56,585 bases of DNA from an uncultured Allomuricauda sp. (GCF_947258355.1 NZ_CAMYIC010000029.1:1-56585); one strand, 5' to 3'. Positions 1 through 8,051 are shown, numbered from the stretch's first letter. Notes: generated by a model not told the origin, from the sequence alone. Program-made: numbers and translations.

Positions 1-87
1 AAAGAATCATAAAAAAGTTGCTGAATTAGCTTTTTTTTTACATTTTTGGTAACATAATTCAACATAGTACTAAATACACTATACCAT

Positions 88-462
88 ATGGGCCAGAAAG
101 ATACAATGGATCAGGAAGAGATTTATTCGAAAGTCTTAAGAGCAGGGAGAAGAACCTACTTTTTTGATGTAAGAAGCACCAAGGCCGGAGACTATTACCT
201 AACCATCACAGAAAGTAAAAAGTTTACTCATGATGATGGTTCTTTCCATTACAAGAAGCATAAAATTTACCTTTATAAAGAGGATTTTAGTGCTTTCCGT
301 GAAATCATGGAAGAAATGATGGATTACATTATCGATGAGAAAGGCACCGAGGTTATCTCCGAACGCCATCAAAAGGATTTTAAAAAGGAAGAAGGAAACT
401 TTAGTGAAAACGGAAGTACTACCGACAATAACTTCACCGATGTAAGTTTCGACGATATTTAA
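88..462 (+). CDS. PUR-family (DUF3276) DNA/RNA-binding protein
   Basis: This 124-residue protein belongs to the bacterial PUR-alpha-like group long annotated as DUF3276. The core from about residue 12 (KVLRAGRRTYFFDVR) through KKHKIYLYKEDF and FREIMEEM is the family signature: a beta-sheet followed by a helix that binds single-stranded nucleic acid. The last 35 residues are acidic, polar and probably disordered. A second ATG at 106 also fits homologues, most of which have only a few residues before the EEIYSKVLR block, so the start is uncertain by six codons. The gene is monocistronic and ends at a strong terminator. Its cellular target is not known from sequence. Confidence 0.85.
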   Translation: MGQKDTMDQEEIYSKVLRAGRRTYFFDVRSTKAGDYYLTITESKKFTHDDGSFHYKKHKIYLYKEDFSAFREIMEEMMDYIIDEKGTEVISERHQKDFKKEEGNFSENGSTTDNNFTDVSFDDI

Positions 463-486
463 AAAGTAATTTCCTTAAGAATAAAG

Positions 487-520
487 CGACCTGTATTTTT
501 GCAGGTCGTTTTTTATTTTT
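487..520 (+). terminator. Rho-independent terminator of the PUR gene
   Basis: Perfect 7-bp stem CGACCTG/CAGGTCG (487-493 with 502-508), an 8-nt loop, then a T-rich run from 509. It lies 25 bases after the stop codon. Confidence 0.85.
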
Positions 521-557
521 ACCATAGGCTTAAAGCCAACATTAAAATCAAATAGCA

Positions 558-1118
558 ATGGCAAGGACACCTAGTAATATGCTCCCATTAGGGACTAAGG
601 CACCGGACTTTGAACTTTTGGACACCGTTTCCGACAAAACCTTTTCTTTGGATGATTTAAAGGGAAACAAGGCGACTGTGGTCATGTTTATCTGTAACCA
701 TTGTCCTTTTGTTATCCATGTAAATCCAATAATCGTAAAATTGGCCAAGGAATATCAAGAAAAAGGTATAGCCTTTGTTGCCATTTCCAGTAACGATGTG
801 GAAAACTATCCACAAGATGCTCCACATCTAATGAAGAAAAAGGCCGAGGAAGAAAATTATACATTCCCTTATCTTTATGATGAGACCCAAGAAGTAGCCA
901 AAGCCTACGATGCCGCCTGTACTCCCGACTTCTACCTTTTTGATGGTGACATGGCCTTGGTATATCGAGGCCAATTGGATGATTCCAGACCAGGAAATGG
1001 GGTGCCACTCACGGGGAATGATCTAAAAAATGCCATGGATGCAGTTCTCCAAGGCAAGCATGTTGATGCCGACCAAAAGCCAAGTCTCGGTTGTAATATT
1101 AAATGGATAAGTTCTTAG
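558..1118 (+). CDS. Thioredoxin-fold redox protein (peroxiredoxin-like)
   Basis: A 186-residue AhpC/TSA-like thioredoxin-fold protein without a signal peptide, so probably cytoplasmic. APDFEL near residue 15 and the CNHCPF active site (Cys46, Cys49) place it in the peroxiredoxin-like-1 subgroup, whose CxxC replaces the single peroxidatic Cys. The cis-proline region CTPDFYLFD follows near residue 121. It could reduce thiols or peroxides; the substrate cannot be read from sequence. The ATG at 558 starts directly at the conserved leader. It is followed by an acetyltransferase gene with a small gap or overlap, suggesting co-transcription. Confidence 0.85.
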   Translation: MARTPSNMLPLGTKAPDFELLDTVSDKTFSLDDLKGNKATVVMFICNHCPFVIHVNPIIVKLAKEYQEKGIAFVAISSNDVENYPQDAPHLMKKKAEEENYTFPYLYDETQEVAKAYDAACTPDFYLFDGDMALVYRGQLDDSRPGNGVPLTGNDLKNAMDAVLQGKHVDADQKPSLGCNIKWISS

Positions 1119-1129
1119 GACACCAAGAA

Positions 1130-1672
1130 ATGAATTCTGCCACGCTGAAAATAAAGGTTGGCCTAGAGCCAACCAATGTTACCAACCTTGACACCTATCT
1201 GGCAGTTGGGGTAAAATCGTATTGCGAACATTATTTGCATTTATGGGAGAACAATGACCCAACACCCTATATATCCCATGGCCTCACAAAGGAAGTTGTA
1301 GAGCTCGAACTAAGCGATACCAATGCGCTAAACTATATCGTCAACTTGAATGAAGAGCCTATTGGAATCCTAAAACTGGTAATAAACTGTGGTATTGATG
1401 ACATCTCTGATAGTGATGCCTTAAAAGCCGAGAAAATCTATCTGCTCAAAGAGCATGCTGGAAAAGGCATCGGCAAACAGTTGCTCCAATTTATTGAAGA
1501 AACCGCAAGAAAACTCAATAAAAAAGTAATTTGGTTAGATGCCATGCAAAAAGGTAATCCAGTGCATTTTTATCAAAAAAATGGTTATGTCATCAAAAGA
1601 GAGAGCGAAGTGATACTGCCCCACGTAAAACCATCGGAAAAAGCGATGTGGATTTTGACCAAAAATCTATAA
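1130..1672 (+). CDS. GNAT family N-acetyltransferase
   Basis: A GNAT-fold acetyltransferase that moves acetyl from acetyl-CoA to an unidentified amine. The acetyl-CoA pyrophosphate loop is HAGKGIGKQLL, preceded by the beta-strand AEKIYLLKE; the C-terminal ENPVHFYQKNGY-type segment (GNPVHFYQKNGY) is the usual last helix-strand. I prefer the ATG at 1130, with AGGA nine bases upstream, giving 180 residues; an in-frame ATG at 1103 would overlap the upstream gene by 16 bases. The gene ends one base from the convergent DinB/YfiT gene, with no terminator between them. Confidence 0.83.
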   Translation: MNSATLKIKVGLEPTNVTNLDTYLAVGVKSYCEHYLHLWENNDPTPYISHGLTKEVVELELSDTNALNYIVNLNEEPIGILKLVINCGIDDISDSDALKAEKIYLLKEHAGKGIGKQLLQFIEETARKLNKKVIWLDAMQKGNPVHFYQKNGYVIKRESEVILPHVKPSEKAMWILTKNL

Positions 1673-1673
1673 A

Positions 1674-2216
1674 TCACCAACCTTTCCTTTTGACCAAATT
1701 TTCTATATGTGTGTAATGGTGAGTGCCATGCCAAGCATACCGGGCGATATTTTCTTTTAAGCTAGTTTCCTGATTACCATCTGGGTGGATAAAAGTTCGC
1801 TCCAAATCTTGATCAGATAGTCCTTTTAACAGATAGACCAGTTTGGCGTGAACAGCATTTAAATGATCCAACGACATTTGGATGGGTGCTGTGCGGGTGT
1901 CAAAAAGTTCGGCCCAAGCCTTTTCATTATATGCCTTTATGAGAGGTTTATCTTCTGTAAGCGCCCATTTAAAACGGATATAGCTATTATGGTGACTATC
2001 CGAAATATGATGGACCAATTGCCGAACCGTCCAACCATCAGGTCTATATGGGGTTTCCAATTGCTCATTGGTGAGCGGAGTTACCAAATCGCTCAAACGC
2101 TTAGGCAAATTTTCCAAAACGGCGGTCCATTCCTGCAAATCATCTTTTGTGATGGATTCAGGTATTTTAAACTTTCCGATTGGATATCGTAGTTGCTCCA
2201 AAGTTTCTTTTTCCAT
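1674..2216 (-). CDS. DinB/YfiT-like bacillithiol transferase family protein
   Basis: A 180-residue DinB four-helix-bundle protein of the YfiT type, annotated in relatives as putative metal-dependent hydrolase or bacillithiol S-transferase. The metal-binding histidines are visible: HH at 69-70 in the VRQLVHHISDSHH segment, and the C-terminal AWHGTHHYTHIE block (His163, His167). Bacillithiol occurs in many Bacteroidota, so a thiol-conjugation role in detoxification is plausible but inferred. It lies convergent to the GNAT gene. Confidence 0.82.
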   Translation of the reverse strand: MEKETLEQLRYPIGKFKIPESITKDDLQEWTAVLENLPKRLSDLVTPLTNEQLETPYRPDGWTVRQLVHHISDSHHNSYIRFKWALTEDKPLIKAYNEKAWAELFDTRTAPIQMSLDHLNAVHAKLVYLLKGLSDQDLERTFIHPDGNQETSLKENIARYAWHGTHHYTHIENLVKRKGW

Positions 2217-2318
2217 CCACTAAAAATAATAACTCTACAATAAATTAGTCGTATGTGAACTCAAACATATTTTAATACACTTTTAACTGATTTTAAACCT
2301 TACAATCAAATAATCTAG

Positions 2319-2326
2319 TAATTTTG
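2319..2326 (+). promoter_or_regulatory. Candidate -7 element of the peroxiredoxin gene
   Basis: TAATTTTG fits the Bacteroidota -7 consensus TAnnTTTG and lies 38 bases before the peroxiredoxin ATG. No clear TTG -33 is visible at the right distance. Confidence 0.4.
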
Positions 2327-2363
2327 TAGGGTATTAATTTGTAAACCTAAAAATCAAAAACAT

Positions 2364-3002
2364 ATGGCAACTTTAAGATTAGGGGATACTGCACCGGATT
2401 TTACAGCGGTTACCTCTGAAGGAACACTTAACTTTTATGAATATCTTGGCGATAGCTGGGGAATACTTTTTTCGCACCCAGCGGATTTCACCCCTGTTTG
2501 TACCACAGAATTGGGCACAGCGGCCAAATTCAAAGATGAGTTCGAAAAACGAAATGTAAAGATGATGGCACTTAGTGTTGATGGTGCGGCATCGCATGTA
2601 GAATGGATCAAAGATATTAACGAAACCCAGAACACCGAGGTGAATTTCCCTATTGTTGCCGATGTGGAAAGAAAGGTTTCCGATCTTTACGACATGATTC
2701 ACCCAAATGCAGACGATACCCTTACGGTACGTTCAGTATTTATTATTGGGCCGGACAAAAAAATCAAACTTACGTTGACCTATCCTGCCTCCACTGGTCG
2801 TAATTTTTATGAATTGCTCAGGGTAATCGATTCTTTGCAATTAACGGCCAACCACAAAGTGGCCACACCGGCCAATTGGGAACATGGGGAAAAAGTTGTT
2901 GTAAGTCCATCAATACCAACAGAAGAAGCCAAAAAAATCTTTACCAAGGGTGTAGATGAGGTGAGGCCATATCTAAGGTTGACCCCCGACCCAACATCCT
3001 AA
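2364..3002 (+). CDS. 1-Cys peroxiredoxin (Prx6 family)
   Basis: Thiol peroxidase of 212 residues that reduces hydrogen peroxide and organic hydroperoxides in the cytoplasm. The peroxidatic motif PADFTPVCTTE carries Cys46. The long C-terminal domain with VATPANWEHGEKV and the RPYLRLTPDP ending is typical of Prx6-type enzymes, which have no conserved resolving Cys. Length matches the family. It stands alone downstream of an AT-rich spacer with a TAnnTTTG element, and it is separated from the next gene by 82 bases containing a separate cold-shock promoter. Confidence 0.93.
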   Translation: MATLRLGDTAPDFTAVTSEGTLNFYEYLGDSWGILFSHPADFTPVCTTELGTAAKFKDEFEKRNVKMMALSVDGAASHVEWIKDINETQNTEVNFPIVADVERKVSDLYDMIHPNADDTLTVRSVFIIGPDKKIKLTLTYPASTGRNFYELLRVIDSLQLTANHKVATPANWEHGEKVVVSPSIPTEEAKKIFTKGVDEVRPYLRLTPDPTS

Positions 3003-3047
3003 TTTTTTATTTTAAAATAAAAAAACTGATTATCAATAAATTAAATG

Positions 3048-3055
3048 TACCTTTG
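3048..3055 (+). promoter_or_regulatory. -7 promoter element of the cold-shock gene
   Basis: TACCTTTG matches TAnnTTTG exactly, 29 bases before the ATG. A leader of about 24 nt is predicted. Confidence 0.55.
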
Positions 3056-3084
3056 CAACTCAATTAATTATTTCAATTTATATT

Positions 3085-3279
3085 ATGAGTAAAGGAACAG
3101 TAAAATTCTTCAATGATTCTAAAGGTTACGGATTTATCACTGAAGATGGTTCAAACACAGATCACTTCGTACACATTTCAGGTTTAATCGATGAAATTAG
3201 AGAAGGTGACGTTGTAGAATTCGAACTACAGCAAGGTAAAAAAGGATTGAACGCCGTTAATGTACAAGTTGTTGACTAA
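3085..3279 (+). CDS. Cold-shock domain protein (CspA family)
   Basis: A 64-residue single cold-shock domain (five-stranded OB fold) that binds single-stranded RNA/DNA and melts mRNA structure. RNP1 is KGYGFI (residues 13-18) and RNP2 is HFVHIS (27-32). The start GTVKFFN is canonical. The gene has its own promoter at 3048 and a strong terminator at 3309, so it is monocistronic. Confidence 0.95.
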   Translation: MSKGTVKFFNDSKGYGFITEDGSNTDHFVHISGLIDEIREGDVVEFELQQGKKGLNAVNVQVVD

Positions 3280-3308
3280 GTAAGAGCATATACCTTTTTA
3301 TAGATAAG

Positions 3309-3335
3309 GCCCGGGTAATCCCCGGGCTTTTTTTA
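3309..3335 (+). terminator. Terminator of the cold-shock gene
   Basis: GCCCGGG (3309-3315) pairs perfectly with CCCGGGC (3321-3327) around a TAATC loop, followed directly by eight T. Confidence 0.92.
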
Positions 3336-3424
3336 TTCATTTTTTTCACATCCCACGCAACCAATCCTCTTTTAACTATCTACATAATAAACACCGTTCC
3401 CCCTTAACCATTAAACCAATATAA

Positions 3425-3511
3425 ATGAACACCTTTTTTGGAGTACTCTCGTTCCTTTTGATCGTTAATGCCCTACTACTGGTATGGAGTGTAAACGGTT
3501 CCAAAAAATAA
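3425..3511 (+). CDS. Hydrophobic 28-residue microprotein, copy 1
   Basis: A tiny ORF: M-N-T-F-F, a central hydrophobic stretch rich in Leu/Val/Ile, then SVNGSKK and stop. I call it real because a sister copy follows in tandem at 3584 and a third, longer copy is at 23396. All three share an F at position 4, LL at 11-12, N at 15, LL at 18-19 and SVNxxK after the helix. The predicted topology is a single membrane helix with a short basic tail. Function is unknown; such peptides often associate with larger membrane complexes. It lies after the cold-shock terminator, so it needs its own promoter, which I cannot place with confidence. Confidence 0.55.
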   Translation: MNTFFGVLSFLLIVNALLLVWSVNGSKK

Positions 3512-3583
3512 TTTACAAAAGCGTTAGGGCAATAGGTAGGGTTTTTTACCGTTGGATTGTTACGTAATAAACACGCTACAGCC

Positions 3584-3667
3584 ATGACCACCTTTTTTAG
3601 CATACTACTTGTTTTGCTCGCCCTAAATCTTTGTTTACTGCTTTTGAGCGTAAATAGGGCCAAATAA
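3584..3667 (+). CDS. Hydrophobic 27-residue microprotein, copy 2
   Basis: Second tandem member of the microprotein family: M-T-T-F-F-S-I-L, a Leu-rich membrane segment, then SVNRAK and stop. The copies are 159 bases apart start to start. Upstream of each is a near-identical 14-mer (TACATAATAAACAC at 3381, TACGTAATAAACAC at 3561), so more than the coding part was duplicated or conserved. The distance from 14-mer to ATG differs (31 and 10 bases). Conserved length, identical topology and the conserved C-terminal motif argue against chance. Function is unknown. Confidence 0.55.
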   Translation: MTTFFSILLVLLALNLCLLLLSVNRAK

Positions 3668-3692
3668 AAAAGCTCCCATTTCTGGAAGCTTT
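3663..3692 (-). terminator. Terminator of the cyclophilin-FKBP gene
   Basis: On the minus strand an imperfect stem AAGCT-t-CCA... formed by 3670-3678 and 3683-3691 (one C/A mismatch) is followed by a T-run at 3663-3669, 25-50 bases after the stop. Confidence 0.6.
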
Positions 3693-3715
3693 ATAACATC
3701 TATTTCGTGAAGTTT

Positions 3716-4648
3716 TTATTTTACGTTCATTAATTCCACATCAAATATCAATGTCGCGTTAGGAGGAATAACCCCTCCTGCTCCTGTACTTCCATAAGCC
3801 AAGTGCGAAGGAATTACAAAACGTGCTTTATCACCCACTTGTAAAAGGCCTATCCCCTCGTCCCATCCTGGGATAACCTGTCCAACACCCAAGGCAAAAT
3901 CTATGGGTTGATTTCTTTTGTAGGAAGAATCGAAAACTTGACCATTTGCCAATGCTCCTTCGTAGTGCACGGAAACGGTTTTACCTTTTTCCGCTTTGGC
4001 TCCATTTCCTTTTTGAATGATTTTGTATCGCAATCCACTATCGGTCTTGTCGAATCCAGCAGCTAATTTTTCCATTTCGGCTTCTGCTCTGGCCTTTTGT
4101 TCGGCAATGCGTTTTTCCCTTGCCCCTTCGAATGTTCGGAAAGCTTCAATGGCATTCCATTTTTTTGCTTCATCCCCTACTCTAACAATCTCCAAAGTTT
4201 CTATGGCATCCCCTTGGGCAATGGCATCTACAATATCCTGCCCTTCAACTACATTTCCAAAAATGGTGTGCTTGTTATCCAACCATGGGGTGGCTACGTG
4301 AGTTATAAAGAATTGGCTTCCATTGGTTCCAGGACCTGCATTGGCCATGGAAAGCACTCCAGGACCATCGTGCACCAAATCGGGGTGAAACTCGTCATCG
4401 AACTTATAGCCTGGGTCTCCGGTTCCAGTTCCTGTAGGACATCCACCTTGAATCATAAAATCTGCAATTACCCTATGGAATTTTAATCCGTCATAATAGG
4501 GTTTTCCCTGTGGCTTTACACTGTTTTCCATATCTCCTTCGGCCAGCGCAACAAAGTTGCCCACCGTTCCCGGTGTTTTATCATGGGTAAGTTTTACCAA
4601 TATTTCCCCTTTTGAGGTATTGAATTTTGCGTAGATTCCGTCTTGCAT
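3716..4648 (-). CDS. Dual-domain peptidyl-prolyl isomerase (cyclophilin + FKBP)
   Basis: A 310-residue fusion of two unrelated proline isomerases. Residues about 6-160 are a cyclophilin: [13 protein letters not shown] with catalytic Arg59, then [12 protein letters not shown] and [11 protein letters not shown]. Residues about 165-200 are a charged helical linker rich in Glu, Lys and Ala. Residues about 205-310 are an [31 protein letters not shown] and SHLAYG...[13 protein letters not shown]. No signal peptide, so a cytoplasmic folding factor is likely. Fusions of this kind are known in some flavobacteria and in apicomplexans. A TATCTTTG -7 element lies upstream at 4704-4711. Confidence 0.93.
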   Translation of the reverse strand: MQDGIYAKFNTSKGEILVKLTHDKTPGTVGNFVALAEGDMENSVKPQGKPYYDGLKFHRVIADFMIQGGCPTGTGTGDPGYKFDDEFHPDLVHDGPGVLSMANAGPGTNGSQFFITHVATPWLDNKHTIFGNVVEGQDIVDAIAQGDAIETLEIVRVGDEAKKWNAIEAFRTFEGAREKRIAEQKARAEAEMEKLAAGFDKTDSGLRYKIIQKGNGAKAEKGKTVSVHYEGALANGQVFDSSYKRNQPIDFALGVGQVIPGWDEGIGLLQVGDKARFVIPSHLAYGSTGAGGVIPPNATLIFDVELMNVK

Positions 4649-5009
4649 TGTATGTTGATTAATAGATTATTAAAAACTAAATCCTTGGATTTTTCCAAGG
4701 CTGCAAAGATACGGCATTATGTGAAAGGGTAAAAGCTTAATCCACCTGACAAGTATATCGTTGTTTTGGCAATGTCCTTGATACTTTAGGGTATTTCGAT
4801 GGAATTTTAAACCTACAAATCAACCTATCGATTGAGGCAAGAACAATTCCGAATAAATAAAAACTGTTATTTTAGTTGTACCATCCTCAATTTAAGTTCC
4901 AGGTATACAATACCTTAAAAGCACCTTAATGGCATTGTATGCAAAACAAAAGTTAAGAGCCATTGAACAAAAGTGATGGTCAAAAATAAAATCATCTAAA
5001 ATTGATAGC
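4649..5009. other. 361-base intergenic region
   Basis: No gene seen. It contains the divergent control region of the isomerase (minus) and the small membrane protein (plus). Minus strand: a TATCTTTG -7 element (4704-4711), then a perfect 6-bp leader hairpin CCTTGG/CCAAGG (4683-4688 with 4695-4700). Another small palindrome, AGGTAT-ACA-ATACCT, is at 4901-4915. The rest is AT-rich and unremarkable. Confidence 0.6.
4704..4711 (-). promoter_or_regulatory. -7 promoter element of the isomerase gene
   Basis: CAAAGATA on the plus strand reads TATCTTTG on the minus strand, an exact TAnnTTTG match 56 bases upstream of the ATG. No convincing TTG -33. Confidence 0.5.
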
Positions 5010-5411
5010 ATGGAAAACCGTATGAAACTAATCCATTGGTTACCAAGAATTCTTGGTATTCTTTCCATTCTGTTCATCAGTATTTTTGCCCTCGATGCTT
5101 TTGATCCGCAAAAAACGATATGGGAGCAAATTATTGGTTTCCTTATTCATCTTATACCATCATTTATTTTAATTATCTTGCTCATTCTAGCATGGAAAAA
5201 GGAATTTATTGGAGGCATTATATTTATTTTGATCGGACTTGGGTTTAGTCCATTTATTTTTATCCACAATTACAATATGAATCATTCTGTATGGATGAGT
5301 CTTTTGATCATTCTTACTATTACCATCCCATTTATAATTGTGGGAATCCTTTTCATTACGAGTCACAAAATGAAAAAAAAGAAGCTTTCAAAACCAACTA
5401 AATTAGAATAG
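5010..5411 (+). CDS. Small integral membrane protein, four helices
   Basis: A 133-residue protein with four predicted membrane helices (about 12-28, 42-60, 66-84, 96-115) and a very basic C-terminus (KMKKKKLSKPTK), which by the positive-inside rule should face the cytoplasm. WLPRILGILSILFISIFALD opens the first helix and resembles an uncharacterised family common in Bacteroidota. No catalytic motif is visible. It starts a same-strand run of small membrane and secreted proteins up to 8757 with spacings of 10-146 bases. Confidence 0.7.
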   Translation: MENRMKLIHWLPRILGILSILFISIFALDAFDPQKTIWEQIIGFLIHLIPSFILIILLILAWKKEFIGGIIFILIGLGFSPFIFIHNYNMNHSVWMSLLIILTITIPFIIVGILFITSHKMKKKKLSKPTKLE

Positions 5412-5497
5412 GCACGCAAAGAAATACCATAGCATAAAGGCCATTGTCCCATAAACCGACCTAAAATCAAACTAAAAAAAATAGCCTCGACAAATCC

Positions 5498-5953
5498 ATG
5501 GAAGTTTTAACATTCTTGTTCATCCTAGCTTCGATTGTGCTCATTGGCATTTATTATTCCCGACTTCCCGAGCAAATCCCCATCCATTTCAATTGGCCTT
5601 CAAAAGATAAGAACGGGTTAGGAAGCAAGGACATACTTTGGACAGGTCCCATAATTTTTGGAATTTTGGCAGTCGGAATAAATAGACTGAACCGATATCC
5701 TTGGATTTTTAATTACCCAATCCATGTAACAAAGGAAAATGCCGAATTCAACTATCGGCAAGCCACACAAATGCTGCGTGTTTTAAACCTAATGACCGGG
5801 TTTTTATGTTTGTTTGTAACCCTACTTTCGATTTTAGAAGTTCTTGGTACTGCAAAAGAACTTGACAACTATCCGGGACCTATATTTCCAATTTTGTTAA
5901 TTGCACTACCCATAATTTATCTAATATGCGTATTGATGAAAAATAACGTTTAA
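5498..5953 (+). CDS. DUF1648 domain membrane protein
   Basis: A 151-residue membrane protein. The N-terminal helix is followed by YYSRLPEQIPIHFNWPS (about 20-36), the DUF1648 signature also found near the N-terminus of SdpI-type immunity proteins. Three more helices follow (about 49-61, 96-113, 128-146). The SdpI signature domain itself is absent, so immunity to a toxin is not supported. It sits 10 bases before the acetyltransferase gene, suggesting co-transcription. Confidence 0.75.
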   Translation: MEVLTFLFILASIVLIGIYYSRLPEQIPIHFNWPSKDKNGLGSKDILWTGPIIFGILAVGINRLNRYPWIFNYPIHVTKENAEFNYRQATQMLRVLNLMTGFLCLFVTLLSILEVLGTAKELDNYPGPIFPILLIALPIIYLICVLMKNNV

Positions 5954-5963
5954 AAACAAAATA

Positions 5964-6587
5964 ATGACCGGACCCAACAAAGACCAAAAATTTCCTTTAG
6001 AGCATTATGACAGACTTTGTTTTTTAAAGAACATTGTTAAAAATCCCAACATTATTGTTGGGGATTACACCTACTACGACGATTTTGAAAATGTAGAGAA
6101 CTTTGAAAAGAACGTAAAATATCTTTTCGATTTTGTTGGGGACAAACTCATTATAGGCAAATTCTGTATGATTGCTTCCGACGTTAAATTCATCATGAAC
6201 GGTGCGAATCACCTGACCGAAAGCCTATCCACCTATCCGTTCTCCATATTTGGAAACGGATGGGAAAAGGCCATGGAAGGAAAAACCTATCCGCAAAAAG
6301 GAAATATTACCATAGGCAACGATGTTTGGATTGGGTATAATGCAACCATTATGGCCGGTGTTACCATTGGTGATGGGGCCATTATCGCAACAAACTCCAC
6401 TGTGGTAAAAGATGTGGAGCCCTACTCCATTGTAGGGGGCAATCCCGCTAAGGAAATCAAAAAGCGCTTTTCCGAGGAAACCATTGCAAAGCTTTTGGAG
6501 CTGCAGTGGTGGAATTGGGACATTGAAAAAATAACGGCGAATGTTCAGCACCTTACCAGTACTAACATTGATGAGTTGACGGTTTGA
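5964..6587 (+). CDS. Vat-like xenobiotic O-acetyltransferase (hexapeptide repeat)
   Basis: A 207-residue left-handed beta-helix acetyltransferase of the Vat/CatB group. IIVGDYTYYDD, GDKLIIGKFCMIASDVKFIMNGANH (read as two blocks) and the repeats ITIGNDVWIGYNATIMAGVTIG and IVGGNPAKEIKKRF are diagnostic. His83 in NGANH aligns with the catalytic His of streptogramin acetyltransferases. Known members acetylate virginiamycin A-type streptogramins or chloramphenicol; this one could act on an environmental acceptor instead. Length matches Vat enzymes. Codon usage looks like the neighbours and no mobile element is near, so it looks native. Confidence 0.85.
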   Translation: MTGPNKDQKFPLEHYDRLCFLKNIVKNPNIIVGDYTYYDDFENVENFEKNVKYLFDFVGDKLIIGKFCMIASDVKFIMNGANHLTESLSTYPFSIFGNGWEKAMEGKTYPQKGNITIGNDVWIGYNATIMAGVTIGDGAIIATNSTVVKDVEPYSIVGGNPAKEIKKRFSEETIAKLLELQWWNWDIEKITANVQHLTSTNIDELTV

Positions 6588-6651
6588 AAAAATTCATAGT
6601 GTAAATAAGAGATTTCTTCATTATTTTTAAGGAGCACTTATCCATGAAGCC

Positions 6652-7041
6652 ATGAAAATAAAATACAGAAATCGACATTTGAACATTAACCTAGCCTTGG
6701 GATTAATGTGGATGATATGGTTCCTTGTTGTCTACTTCACATCGGAAGAAATCCGTTGGTCCGAGTATGGTTTGGGATTATTTTCCTTAATCTATTTTGC
6801 TTTTTATGTGTACCAGAGAAACAATAAATATTTGACCATTGCCGATGGATGGGTTAAGGTGAATTCGCCTTTCGGGAAGAAACTAAAACTGGACGAAGTA
6901 CAGCGCATCAGAAAATTTGCAGGGGACTATATTCTAAAAACGGACAAAAAAGAATTAGTCATCAACACCAAGATCATTGACTCAGAATCGCTCAAAGATT
7001 TGGATACGGAGCTACAAAAATTGGATGTGACCTGGTATTAA
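6652..7041 (+). CDS. Two-helix membrane protein with a PH-like tail
   Basis: A 129-residue protein: two membrane helices (about 12-29 and 38-54), then a soluble region starting KYLTIADGWVKVNSPFGKKLKLDEV, which has the alternating pattern of bacterial PH-like domains in small membrane proteins. No catalytic motif. It is 64 bases after the acetyltransferase gene and 27 bases before the next gene. Function unknown. Confidence 0.65.
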   Translation: MKIKYRNRHLNINLALGLMWMIWFLVVYFTSEEIRWSEYGLGLFSLIYFAFYVYQRNNKYLTIADGWVKVNSPFGKKLKLDEVQRIRKFAGDYILKTDKKELVINTKIIDSESLKDLDTELQKLDVTWY

Positions 7042-7068
7042 AAATCATCATCCGCAACACTCCTTTCT

Positions 7069-7665
7069 GTGAAAATCTATCTTTTCCTCATATCAATAGT
7101 ATTGCTTCAAACTGCAAATCTGGATCCTGAAAACAATTATGGCAATCCTTCGCTTTGTGAAAAACTTCAAGCAATGGCAATCTCCGACCAAAAGTATAGA
7201 GGTCCCATTGAAAAACCCTCGGAAGTATACCCGTTGGTTTTGGATTCTTTGATAAAGGCCAAAGGATATACCAAGCAAACTTTTGAACTTCTTCCCGAAC
7301 TGGAACAGGGCAACCTGAAGCATTTGGCCTTTAAACTATTGTCCCGACACCTTACACCTAAAATGGTAGAGAATAAATCCTTTGCCAAAAAACAAAAACG
7401 AATTGATGCCGCCAACACCAAGGAACTCATTAATATTGTAAAAGAATATGGTTGGGTCACTAGAAAAAGTTTGGGATGTGATGAAAAATTCCGAACAGTA
7501 CTGATATTGCGGCATGCGCCGAAAAATTATTGGAAGCAAGTACGAGAGCTTATCGAAAAGGAGAAAAAAGCAAAACGAATATCGGGATACGAATATTATG
7601 TAATCGACAATCATTTAAAAGATAGACCCCCACTAACAAAAAAGTATTCGGATTTTTCCAATTAA
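7069..7665 (+). CDS. Secreted DUF6624-like protein
   Basis: A 198-residue protein starting at GTG (7069) with a short hydrophobic leader of about 16 residues, so probably exported. The body resembles the DUF6624 family: an early SDQKYR motif, IVKEYGWVTRKSLG in the middle (family pattern EyGWPt...vG) and LILRHAP (family pattern l.QHa). The conserved Trp, Gly and His suggest an enzyme or binding fold, but no activity is known. Last clear member of the run before a 98-base spacer. Confidence 0.62.
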   Translation: MKIYLFLISIVLLQTANLDPENNYGNPSLCEKLQAMAISDQKYRGPIEKPSEVYPLVLDSLIKAKGYTKQTFELLPELEQGNLKHLAFKLLSRHLTPKMVENKSFAKKQKRIDAANTKELINIVKEYGWVTRKSLGCDEKFRTVLILRHAPKNYWKQVRELIEKEKKAKRISGYEYYVIDNHLKDRPPLTKKYSDFSN

Positions 7666-7763
7666 AAAGTGAATAGAAAACGATGGTGAAGGTCATTTTT
7701 TTTCTTAAACATTTTCAACACAGGCATTTATAGATTAATTTAGTTGTATAAATATATTTTACC

Positions 7764-8051
7764 ATGACCATCAGTAAAAGACGGATTCTGATTCTATCCT
7801 GCATTTCGGTATTGCTCGCCATACCTTTTATAGCTATGCAATTCTCATCCGAAGTACAATGGTCCTTATTTGACTTTTTAGTGGCGGGCGGCTTACTATT
7901 GGCCTTGGGGTTCTCAATTGACCTTGTAATTAGGAAATCTAAAACTGTCAACAGTAAATATTTGGCCATTACAGCGATTTTCATCCTTTTTCTTCTTGTT
8001 TGGGCCGAGTTGGCCGTAGGTGTTTTTGGCACACCATTAGCTGGCAGCTAA
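7764..8051 (+). CDS. Small three-helix membrane protein
   Basis: A 95-residue hydrophobic protein with three predicted helices (about 8-24, 33-55, 68-88). It is the type of short conserved hypothetical often found in flavobacterial genomes; I do not recognise a named family. No motif indicates function. It has its own AT-rich upstream region of 98 bases. Confidence 0.6.
   Translation: MTISKRRILILSCISVLLAIPFIAMQFSSEVQWSLFDFLVAGGLLLALGFSIDLVIRKSKTVNSKYLAITAIFILFLLVWAELAVGVFGTPLAGS

Noticed and set aside
3376..3663. 95-codon minus-strand frame opposite the tandem microproteins
   Set aside because: Its sequence is the antisense of the two homologous small ORFs; no family or promoter supports it.
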